From Collinsella aerofaciens (lineage in GTDB: Bacteria; Actinomycetota; Coriobacteriia; Coriobacteriales; Coriobacteriaceae), in NCBI RefSeq assembly GCF_902364355.1, contig NZ_CABJDK010000010.1:26644-90643 (forward strand): a DNA stretch of 64,000 bases, given 5' to 3'. Made by a program: the position numbers and the translations under genes. The notes under the pieces are model-generated. The model was not told where the DNA came from and did not search any database. It saw only the letters and a list, made by a program, of their open reading frames with translations. Shown here piece after piece: positions 17,369 through 24,530 of the stretch (position 1 is the stretch's first letter; every line of letters starts with the position of its first letter).

Positions 17369-17905
17369 ATGGAAGCCAACGGAATCGTACTGTCGCCCGA
17401 CCCTCGTCTGCGCCAGGAGTGCGCCGTCATCGAGGAAATCACCCCGGCGATCGAGGCGCTTGCCGAGAAGATGAAAAAGATGATGTTCGAGAACAGCGGT
17501 TGCGGCCTAGCTGCTCCGCAGATCGGCGAGCTCATTCAGCTCGTCACCATCGACTGCGACTACAGCGACAAGAACGACTACGATCCGTACGTTCTCATCA
17601 ACCCCGTGATTGTGGAGCAGAGCGACCATATGGTGCCGTTTAGCGAGGGCTGCCTGTCCATCCCTGGCATTAGCTGCGAGATCGAGCGTCCCGACCATGT
17701 CGTCGTCGAGGCGTACGACTTGGACGCCAACCTGATTCGCTATGAGGCTTCGGGCGATCTGTTCTGCGTGTGCCTGCAGCACGAGATCGATCACCTGCAC
17801 GGCAATACCATGTTCGAGCGACTCAAGCCGATGCAGAGGATCAAGGCAGTCAAGGAGTACCAGGACGCCCTGGCCCGCGGCGCTCGACCGGGCGAGACGG
17901 AGTAG
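17369..17905 (+). CDS. def: Peptide deformylase
   Basis: 178 residues from ATG 17369, preferred because AAAGG at 17358-17362 is 6 bases upstream; the in-frame ATG at 17363 touches the Shine-Dalgarno. Removes the N-formyl group from nascent proteins; metal-dependent. All three motifs are present: GCGLAAPQIG, EGCLSIPG with the metal cysteine, and HEIDHLHG with the two metal histidines and catalytic Glu. It lies between priA and fmt, the enzyme that adds the formyl group to initiator tRNA. Confidence 0.95.
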   Translation: MEANGIVLSPDPRLRQECAVIEEITPAIEALAEKMKKMMFENSGCGLAAPQIGELIQLVTIDCDYSDKNDYDPYVLINPVIVEQSDHMVPFSEGCLSIPGISCEIERPDHVVVEAYDLDANLIRYEASGDLFCVCLQHEIDHLHGNTMFERLKPMQRIKAVKEYQDALARGARPGETE

Positions 17906-17913
17906 GTCCCACC

Positions 17914-18015
17914 GTCCCCGGTGCTGAGCGCCCACATATCATCCCGTGCTCAAACATTCTCGCTTTGCTGCGAAACTGCGCGCGGGACGATATGTGGGCG
18001 CTCAGCACCGGGGAC
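17914..18015. repeat. Palindromic intergenic element with 27-bp perfect arms (GTCCCC type)
   Basis: Perfect inverted arms at 17914-17940 (begins GTCCCCGGTGCTGAGC) and 17989-18015 (ends AGCACCGGGGAC). The 102-base unit follows the def stop by 9 bases. The GTCCCC at the outer end of each arm recalls the GGGGAC of the 13158-13247 element. The remaining bases to the fmt start (18016-18233) hold no gene I can support. Confidence 0.85.
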
Positions 18016-18233
18016 TGCGTTGTTCTTGGCTCGGTTCGCCCGGGTGCCGTTGTGCCAGGGAGGGGCGTCTTCGCTGATAATTGCTTTGTTGGAAGAGCTG
18101 CTTTTATTGCGGCTCTTTCTTTAGTTTTGGGTATATTTGTTCTTGTTGAAATGTTATTACGGATGGGCTGGGTACTTGGCTTTCCGCTGTTATTTGTAGC
18201 CGTCTCGGCTTTGGTTGAGGGGAGATATTCTTT

Positions 18234-19154
18234 ATGCGTATTGTGTTTATGGGCACGCCTGATTTTGCTGTGCCTTCTTTGACTTCGCTTGTTGAGGCTG
18301 GGAATGAGATTGCGCTTGTTGTTACTCGTCCTGATGCTGTTCGCGGGCGTGGTAAAAAGTTGGAGCCGTCTCCTATTAAGGCCAAGGCGCTTGAGCTTGG
18401 GTTGCCGGTTATTGAGGCTAATCGTATGACGGCCGAGGTTGTTGAGGCGCTCCAAGCTGCGCAAGCCGATATTTTCTGTGTGGCTGCCTATGGTTGCATT
18501 TTGCCGGATGAGGTGCTGCATATGGCGCCGCTTGGTATTGTGAATGTTCATGCGTCCTTGCTGCCTCGCTGGCGTGGGGCAGCTCCTATTCAGCGTGCGA
18601 TTCTCGCTGGTGATGAGGTTGCTGGCGTTTCTATTATGCGCATCGGGCATGGCGTTGATACCGGCGCTTATTGTGCCCAGGCGTCTACGTCGGTTGCCGG
18701 TAAGCATGCTGAGGCGCTGACCATGGAGCTTGGTGAGCTTGGCGGTAAACTGCTTGCCGATACGCTTCCTTCTCTTGCCGATGGCACCGCCGTGTGGACT
18801 GAACAGGATGAGTCGCTCGTCACTCATGCTGCTAAGATTTCTAAGCAGGAGATGCGCCTGGATCCGCAGATGGCGGCGCTCGATTGCGTGCGTCATGTGC
18901 TGGCCTCGTCCGATACCGCGCCTGCTCGTTGCGTGATTGCTGGCAAGACCGTGCGCGTGCTCGATGCTGCGCCAGCTGATGTGTCGCTTGGCGAGGGTCA
19001 GGTTCTCGTTAAGGCCAAGCGTGTTTACCTGGGTCTTTCCGATGGCACGGTTGAGTTGCTCGAGGTTAAGCCCGACGGTAAGCGCGCCATGGCTGCTTCT
19101 GCTTGGGCTACCGGCCTGCAGGGTGCCGATCTTATCTGGGGTGTTTTGTCATGA
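18234..19154 (+). CDS. fmt: Methionyl-tRNA formyltransferase
   Basis: 306 residues; GAGGGGAGA lies upstream of the ATG. Transfers a formyl group from 10-formyl-tetrahydrofolate to Met-tRNAi. The N-terminus MRIVFMGTPDFAVPSL is the family start; VNVHASLLPRWRGAAPIQRA holds the catalytic Asn-His and SLLP loop; IMRIGHGVDTGAY the conserved Asp. The C-terminal domain starts near residue 205. Codon use is odd for this window: unlike the C-ending codons of priA and gltX, T-ending codons dominate. Its stop overlaps the rsmB start by 4 bases (ATGA). Confidence 0.95.
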   Translation: MRIVFMGTPDFAVPSLTSLVEAGNEIALVVTRPDAVRGRGKKLEPSPIKAKALELGLPVIEANRMTAEVVEALQAAQADIFCVAAYGCILPDEVLHMAPLGIVNVHASLLPRWRGAAPIQRAILAGDEVAGVSIMRIGHGVDTGAYCAQASTSVAGKHAEALTMELGELGGKLLADTLPSLADGTAVWTEQDESLVTHAAKISKQEMRLDPQMAALDCVRHVLASSDTAPARCVIAGKTVRVLDAAPADVSLGEGQVLVKAKRVYLGLSDGTVELLEVKPDGKRAMAASAWATGLQGADLIWGVLS

Positions 19155-20551
19155 GCAAGTTGTCTCCCGCGCGCAAGCTTGCGCTCGATGTGCTAATGGA
19201 GGCTGATCGCCGCGGTATGTATGCGCGTGACGTGCTGTCCTCTCGCGCATCGGCCAAGGCTATTGACCAGCGCGATTCCGCTTTTGCCGCCCGCTTGGCA
19301 CTGGGTGTTGCCGCCACGCAGGGCATTTTGGATGAGTTGCTCGATCAGTTTCTCGATAAGCCTAAAAAGGTTGCGCCGCGTGTTCGCATGGCGCTTCGTA
19401 TCTCGGCCTTCGAGATGCTCTATCTGCATACGCCGGGCCGCATTGCCGTAAGTCAGGGTGTTGAGCTGGTTCGCAGCGGAGCTAAGTCTGCCGCCGGTTT
19501 GGCCAATGCCGTGCTGCATAAGGTCGCGGACAACGTTGAGGACTTTGCTACTGCGTCCGATGTGGATGAGTCTGAGCGACGCTTGGTTCGTCTGTCGCGC
19601 CTGATGGGTCTGCCGCGTTGGCTTTGCGCTCGTATTATGGCCTCGTTCGATACACCCGAGGGCGCGCTGAACTTTGCCGGTAATCTTGCGCCTGCGCCGC
19701 TGGCCCTTCATGAGAACGCCTTTGCGTCTAAGCCCGATCCGTATATCTCGCAGCTCGTCGCGCCCGTCTTCCCGGGCTGCCACGCCCCGGTTGATGCCCA
19801 GGTTACCGTTGCTTCGGGTGTGTTTGAGCGTGCTGCTGCCGTGGCCTCGGATCTTAACGCCCAGCTCATCGCCACAGCTGCCACGCGCCCTGGAAGCTGC
19901 CTTGAGATTGGTGCCGGTCGTGGCACCAAGACCTATGTGATGATGTGCCAGGCCAAGCGTGCGGGATATGAGCGTCAGCATACGGCGCTCGATCTTCATG
20001 ATCGCAAGTGCGATCTGAATCTCGCTCGCCTTCATAAGGCCGGTATTCAGGGCGTTCGTACGGTTGCGGGTGATGCCTGCGAGCTTGATGAAGTACTGAC
20101 ATCGTTTGATGCCATGCTTGGCAAGCCGGTTAAGTTCGACACGGTATTTATCGATGCGCCGTGCTCGGGCACCGGCACCATGCGCCGCCATCCTGAGATC
20201 CCGTGGCGTCTGACCGAAAAGGATGTGACGGTTGAGCTGCCCAAACTGCAGCTGACGATGCTCAAGGAAGCCGCCGCGCGCGTGGCCGCCGGCGGCGAGC
20301 TCATCTATGCGACGTGCTCGGTCTTCGACGAGGAGAACACGCAGGTCGTAGACGCGTACCTTGCTTCTCCCGAGGGTGCCGGCTTTAGCGTGGCACCGCT
20401 TTCCGAGGCACAGATTCTGCAACTCCCCGAGTTCGATCAGGCCAAAAAACTCGTATCCGTACGCCAGAACGATCGAGGCCTCTTCCAAAGCGTACCGGTA
20501 AACGCCGACTCCTGCGACGGCCACTTCTGCGCCCGCCTGGTCCGCAAGTAA
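19151..20551 (+). CDS. rsmB: 16S rRNA (cytosine-967-C5)-methyltransferase
   Basis: 466 residues from ATG 19151, overlapping the fmt stop. The N-terminal NusB-like domain (ARKLALDVLMEADRRG, RIAVSQGVELV) is followed by a Rossmann methyltransferase with LEIGAGRGTKTYVM, VAGDACEL, FIDAPCSGTGTMRRHPEIPW and ATCSVFDEENTQVV; the two cysteines are the general-base and catalytic pair of the m5C family. C-terminal residues give GHFCARLVRK. It keeps the T-ending codon style of fmt in its first half and returns to C-ending codons toward the end. Confidence 0.93.
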   Translation: MSKLSPARKLALDVLMEADRRGMYARDVLSSRASAKAIDQRDSAFAARLALGVAATQGILDELLDQFLDKPKKVAPRVRMALRISAFEMLYLHTPGRIAVSQGVELVRSGAKSAAGLANAVLHKVADNVEDFATASDVDESERRLVRLSRLMGLPRWLCARIMASFDTPEGALNFAGNLAPAPLALHENAFASKPDPYISQLVAPVFPGCHAPVDAQVTVASGVFERAAAVASDLNAQLIATAATRPGSCLEIGAGRGTKTYVMMCQAKRAGYERQHTALDLHDRKCDLNLARLHKAGIQGVRTVAGDACELDEVLTSFDAMLGKPVKFDTVFIDAPCSGTGTMRRHPEIPWRLTEKDVTVELPKLQLTMLKEAAARVAAGGELIYATCSVFDEENTQVVDAYLASPEGAGFSVAPLSEAQILQLPEFDQAKKLVSVRQNDRGLFQSVPVNADSCDGHFCARLVRK

Positions 20552-20557
20552 CGACTA

Positions 20558-20624
20558 AGTTGCGGTGAAATAGGGATTGAATATCGGCTTCTACCCGCCA
20601 AACAGTCCTTATTTCACCGCAACT
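20558..20624. repeat. Palindromic intergenic element, family A copy 2
   Basis: AGTTGCGGTGAAATAGG (20558-20574) and its inverse (20608-20624), one mismatch, 33 bases between. It shares both arms and the internal CAGTCC with the copy at 4346-4414, while the remaining interior differs. It lies 6 bases after rsmB. Confidence 0.85.
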
Positions 20625-20650
20625 CATAAGGAAACCTGGGCAGCTAAAGA

Positions 20651-20691
20651 CGCGGCCCCGCGATGGGTGTTGATCGCGGGGCCGCGTTGTT
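20651..20691. terminator. Strong bidirectional-looking terminator between rsmB and the zinc-ribbon gene
   Basis: CGCGGCCCCGCGAT (20651-20664) pairs perfectly with 20673-20686 (14 bp, 8-base loop). TTGTTTCT follows on the plus strand; on the minus strand TCTTTAG follows. The two genes converge here. Confidence 0.85.
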
Positions 20692-20692
20692 T

Positions 20693-20929
20693 CTAGTGGC
20701 TATGCGGGCAGTTGGCGCAGCAGCCGCTGGTGGCGCTGGTGCTGGCGCCGCCGCTTCGCTGGTCGGTGTTGTAGAAACCGCTACCCTCAAATTTAATGCC
20801 GCTGGCCGAGAACGTCTTGGCCGCCGGGGCACCGCAGCTGGGGCACACGACCTCGGGAGTCTCAGACATGGGATGCTCAACCTCAAACACGTTGCCGCAG
20901 CTCGAGCACTTATAATCGTAGCGCGCCAT
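20693..20929 (-). CDS. FmdB-family zinc-ribbon protein
   Basis: 78 residues. The N-terminus MARYDYKCSSCGNVFEVEH carries Cys8-x2-Cys11 and PEVVCPSCG carries Cys29-x2-Cys32, the FmdB/CxxC_CxxC_SSSS regulatory ribbon. A flexible Gly/Ser stretch follows and the tail CCANCPHSH could be another metal site. Family members are small zinc proteins often annotated as putative regulators; the true role is unknown. It is alone, with a terminator after it. AAGGAA lies upstream of the ATG. Confidence 0.85.
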   Translation of the reverse strand: MARYDYKCSSCGNVFEVEHPMSETPEVVCPSCGAPAAKTFSASGIKFEGSGFYNTDQRSGGASTSATSGCCANCPHSH

Positions 20930-21017
20930 AATACTTCCTTTTCAGCACAAAGCGGGCAGATTACTCTGCCCGCAAAAATTCAAACGTCTGTAACTGTACC
21001 CTATATCGGGGGTTTTA

Positions 21018-24000
21018 TCACGCTTCGCCCCAGAATCTATTGTTGTTGCGCAGGAGCTGTGCGGTTTTGTTCTCGGCGGCTGCAATGTCCGCCTCGTCAG
21101 CCTGCCAGGTCCAGTTGCCCGTGGCCACGCCCGGAACGTTCATGCGCGCGTCGTCGCCTAGCCCCAAGACATCTTGCAGCGGCATCATCACCAGGGGAGC
21201 GTCGCTTGCCAGCGCGTCGTTCATCAGCTTGGACGCCACCTCAACACCGCTCGGCACGTCGCCACCCGCAAAGGAACGCGTGCACCACCCGGCCAGCGTC
21301 GACGTATCGTGCGTCGAGGTGTACAGAATCTTGCCGGGCGTGGGATGCACACCGCAACGAACGTCGTAGTCGCTAAACTCCAGCACGTCCATGCCGGGGA
21401 AGCCGCAGGTCGAAGCCATGGCACGAACGCCAGGCGTCAGATAGCCCAAGTCCTCAGCGATAAAGTTGAGCGGACCCAGCTCGTCGTAGGCGGTCTGGAA
21501 CAGGTCTTTGCCCGGTCCCGCCAGCCAACGACCGTCGGCGCAGGCCTTGCCCGCAGGAATGCTAAAGTAGCTGTGGAATCCCAGGAAGTGATCCAGACGC
21601 ACGCGGTCGTAGAGCGAGAACGCGCGACGCAGGCGATCCATCCACCAGCCATAGCCATTCTGCTTCATGTGGTCCCAGCGGAACGTCGGGTTGCCCCACA
21701 CCTGGCCCTCGGGCGCAAAGTTATCGGGCGGCGCACCGGAGATCTCGATTGCCTTGCCGGTATCGGATAGCCAGAAATTCTCGGGTTCGCTCCACGCATC
21801 TGCCGAATCGTCGGACACGTACATAGGGATATCGCCGATGACCTCGATGCCCTTCTTGTGCGCATAGTTCATAAGCTCGCACCAAGCCAGGTCAAAGCGA
21901 TACTGCATGTACGCCTGAAGCTCGGCCTCGTCGTGGAAGCGCTTGTCGTCAATCAGATGCTCGTTGTAGCGCGCAACATCTGCCGGCCAATCGTGGCGCG
22001 ATTCGCCCTCAAAGTACTTTTTAACGGCCATGTAGACGCAGTATTTCTCGAGCCAATCGGCATTGCGATGTTTAAACGCCGTGTACAGCGGGTCGGCATC
22101 CTCGCCGCCGCGGGTCTTCCAGGTGGCAAAGTCCGCAGCTAGCTCCTCGTGGCTCTCGGGCAGCAGGTCGATATTGCCTGCAAAGGCCGAAGGACCGGCA
22201 TAGGGGGAGCGGAAGAAGTCCGTGGGATTGACGGGCAGAACTTGCCAGTAGCGCATGCCCATGGCGGCCAGGTGGTCAATAAAGCGACGCGTGGGCGCAC
22301 CGATTGTGCCAGGCTTGCCGTCGTCGGTGGGCACCGAGGTGATGTGGCACACGACGCCCGCGCCGTGATCGAGCGGCTCCTGCAGACGCTGCTCGGCATG
22401 GTGATAGATGATCGACGAGCCCAGCGGATACAGATCGAGCGTGACCGTACCGTTGTGGATCTCGCACTCGCGGCCGCTGATCACGTCACTCGCGCATTCG
22501 CCGAGCGCCGGAATCGTCACGCAGTGCGAATTGCGCAGACTACGGTTGATGATAACCGTCGCGGACTCGCCATCCTTGCCCGTGCGGTTGTATGCCAGCA
22601 CCTCGTCGTTGAGTGCGAAGGCCTTGATCTCGCCGTCGATCATAAACGGTAGTGCGCGGCGTACGGCGGAGGCGTTTTTGACAATAGCCAGCGTGTCGAA
22701 GTCGTGCAGTTGGTCCTTGGTCGGCAGGGTGCGGCGATTGCCCGGATCGGTGAGACCCTCCAACCCGTACTCGTCACCGTAATAGATTGAGGGAACGCCC
22801 GGGAACGTCATTTGCATGAGCGTCGCGAGCCAAAAACGGCTCTTGGCCAGGCCCATTGCGTTCTCGTCCAGACGCCATTTGCTGCGCTCGCACTCGGGCA
22901 GCTGCGATTCATCAGGGCCGCCGCCGAGCACCGAGATGATGCGCGGACGGTCGTGGCTCGACAGCAGGTTGAGCGCGCAAGACAGGGCCTCACGCGGATA
23001 GTTCTCGCGTAGGGTCTCGATATCCTCGGCAGCTTGGTAGGCGTTTTTGTAGCCCATCAAAAAGCCGATGACCATGTCGCGGAAGGGGTAATCCATGGCG
23101 GAGTCGAGTTCCGATCCCTGCAGGTAGCGACGCAGATGGCCATAGCTGATCTTGTTGGAGGCGTCCTCCCAGACTTCGCCGAGCAGCAGTGCGTCGGGTT
23201 TTTCCTCGAGCACGGCGGTCTTGATATCGGCTAGGAAGTCATCGGAAAGCTCGTCGGCCACGTCCAAGCGCCAGCCATGGGCACCGGCGCGCAGCCACTT
23301 ACGGATAACGCCGTCCTTGCCTAGAAGCTTTTCGCGCACCAGCTCGGAATTCTCGTTGATGGCGGGCATGTTGCCCACGCCCCACCAGCAGTCATACGTA
23401 CCGTCCTCATGGAAGGTAAACGCATCGCGCCACGGCGAGTCCTCGCTCTGCCACGCACCGACGCCGGGATAGTTTCCGTAGCGGTTAAAGTAGATCGAGT
23501 CGTCACCCGTGTGGTTAAAGACGCCGTCCAGGATAATAGAAATGCCGAGCTTCTCGGCCGCTTCACACAACTCGGTAAAGTCCTGCTCGGTGCCCAGGAT
23601 TGGGTCGATCTTGGTGTAGTCAGCCGTGTCGTAGCGGTGGTTGCTCGCGGCCTCAAAGATGGGGTTGAGGTAGATGGCCGTAAAGCCCAGCTCCGCGATG
23701 CGGGGCAGGTCATTTTGGATGCCCTTGAGCGAGCCGCCGTAGAAGTCCCAGGTCTTGATGGAGCCGTCCTCGGCGCGCTCGTATACGGGCGACTCGTTCC
23801 AGTCCTCGATCATGCGGCGCTGGATTCCGTTGCGCGGTTTTTCGACTTCGGCCAGCGTGCGCTCGCGCCAGTTTTCGTCGCGGGCATAGCGGTCGGGGAA
23901 GATCTGGTACACCATGCCACGCTCGTACCACTCGGGACGCACTTCGCGGTGCTTATAGACGGTAATCTGGAAGGACGGCACCTCGGCGTAGTCGTAAGTT

Positions 24001-24314
24001 ACGCCCTCGCCACCGGTGCGACCCTGCGGTGCGCCCAAGCGGACCTCGGGCTGGCCCTCGATATTGCAGATAAAGCTGTACCAGATAAGACAGGACTCGG
24101 TACACTCAAGCTCTACGGTATAAATGCCGTCGCCCTCGTGCGTCATGGGATACCGAGACTCACCGATCTCATCGACCCAGGTGCGCAGCGTAAGCGTTGC
24201 CTGGTTGGGGTCGGCATCCTCCAGAATCACGGAGAGCGAAAGGGTAGTTCCAGTGGTCACAGCGCCAAACGGAGTGCGAAACTGCGGAAGACGGCTGTTG
24301 TGTATCAATCTCAT
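21018..24314 (-). CDS. Fused GH13 alpha-amylase / GH77 4-alpha-glucanotransferase
   Basis: 1098 residues from ATG 24314 (MRLIHNSRLPQFRTPFGAV); the frame extends 32 codons further up, through a promoter-like region, so the shorter start is preferred. An N-terminal beta domain (about 1-130) precedes a GH13 module with DGVFNHTG, GWRLDVADEL (nucleophile Asp), LLLGEVWED (acid Glu) and LSSHDRPR. From about residue 620 a MalQ-like GH77 module follows, with FRSPYAGPSAFAGN, SGAPPDNFAPEGQVWGNP, RLDHFLGF, FIAEDLGYL and STHDTSTLAGW. It would degrade and rearrange alpha-glucans from glycogen or starch. It lacks a signal peptide, so it is cytoplasmic. It lies at the end of the glycogen gene run, after the glgA terminator. 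Confidence 0.93.
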   Translation of the reverse strand: MRLIHNSRLPQFRTPFGAVTTGTTLSLSVILEDADPNQATLTLRTWVDEIGESRYPMTHEGDGIYTVELECTESCLIWYSFICNIEGQPEVRLGAPQGRTGGEGVTYDYAEVPSFQITVYKHREVRPEWYERGMVYQIFPDRYARDENWRERTLAEVEKPRNGIQRRMIEDWNESPVYERAEDGSIKTWDFYGGSLKGIQNDLPRIAELGFTAIYLNPIFEAASNHRYDTADYTKIDPILGTEQDFTELCEAAEKLGISIILDGVFNHTGDDSIYFNRYGNYPGVGAWQSEDSPWRDAFTFHEDGTYDCWWGVGNMPAINENSELVREKLLGKDGVIRKWLRAGAHGWRLDVADELSDDFLADIKTAVLEEKPDALLLGEVWEDASNKISYGHLRRYLQGSELDSAMDYPFRDMVIGFLMGYKNAYQAAEDIETLRENYPREALSCALNLLSSHDRPRIISVLGGGPDESQLPECERSKWRLDENAMGLAKSRFWLATLMQMTFPGVPSIYYGDEYGLEGLTDPGNRRTLPTKDQLHDFDTLAIVKNASAVRRALPFMIDGEIKAFALNDEVLAYNRTGKDGESATVIINRSLRNSHCVTIPALGECASDVISGRECEIHNGTVTLDLYPLGSSIIYHHAEQRLQEPLDHGAGVVCHITSVPTDDGKPGTIGAPTRRFIDHLAAMGMRYWQVLPVNPTDFFRSPYAGPSAFAGNIDLLPESHEELAADFATWKTRGGEDADPLYTAFKHRNADWLEKYCVYMAVKKYFEGESRHDWPADVARYNEHLIDDKRFHDEAELQAYMQYRFDLAWCELMNYAHKKGIEVIGDIPMYVSDDSADAWSEPENFWLSDTGKAIEISGAPPDNFAPEGQVWGNPTFRWDHMKQNGYGWWMDRLRRAFSLYDRVRLDHFLGFHSYFSIPAGKACADGRWLAGPGKDLFQTAYDELGPLNFIAEDLGYLTPGVRAMASTCGFPGMDVLEFSDYDVRCGVHPTPGKILYTSTHDTSTLAGWCTRSFAGGDVPSGVEVASKLMNDALASDAPLVMMPLQDVLGLGDDARMNVPGVATGNWTWQADEADIAAAENKTAQLLRNNNRFWGEA

Positions 24315-24374
24315 AATACGGTCCAGTTCAATAGAATCACGGCCTGCGGGCCATGGCTTTACGCACAAGTTGTA

Positions 24375-24404
24375 AGTATATCTGTTGTACACAGGCTGTA
24401 TAAA
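24375..24404 (-). promoter_or_regulatory. Candidate promoter of the amylase/glucanotransferase fusion gene
   Basis: On the minus strand TTTATA (24399-24404), 18-base spacer, TATACT (24375-24380), about 60 bases before the start ATG. A TGGTAAAC half-site lies directly upstream. Confidence 0.4.
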
Positions 24405-24412
24405 CAACATCC

Positions 24413-24455
24413 GTTTACCATCGGCGAACGGTTGTCCTAGAAAATCGTTTTACCA
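24413..24455. promoter_or_regulatory. Two GTTTACCA/GTTTTACCA operator-like half-sites
   Basis: GTTTACCA at 24413-24420 and GTTTTACCA at 24447-24455; the second is part of AAAATCGTTTTACCA, close to a LacI-family style palindrome centred on CG. The same two variants occur at the other end of the glycogen gene run (34353-34440). Confidence 0.45.
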
Positions 24456-24467
24456 CTACCTACAGAG

Positions 24468-24494
24468 AAGGGGCACCCAGTTGGAGCGCCCCTT
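24468..24494 (-). terminator. Terminator after glgA
   Basis: AAGGGGC (24468-24474) pairs with GCCCCTT (24488-24494); on the minus strand CTCTG follows, so the U-run is weak. Confidence 0.55.
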
Positions 24495-24530
24495 GCTTAG
24501 GGTTTGATGAGGTTTTGAATCGTCTGCGTA

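Noticed and set aside
17977..18282. Small membrane-protein-like frame before fmt
   Set aside because: The hydrophobicity comes from T-rich sequence, it starts inside a palindromic element and overlaps the fmt start; no ribosome binding site.
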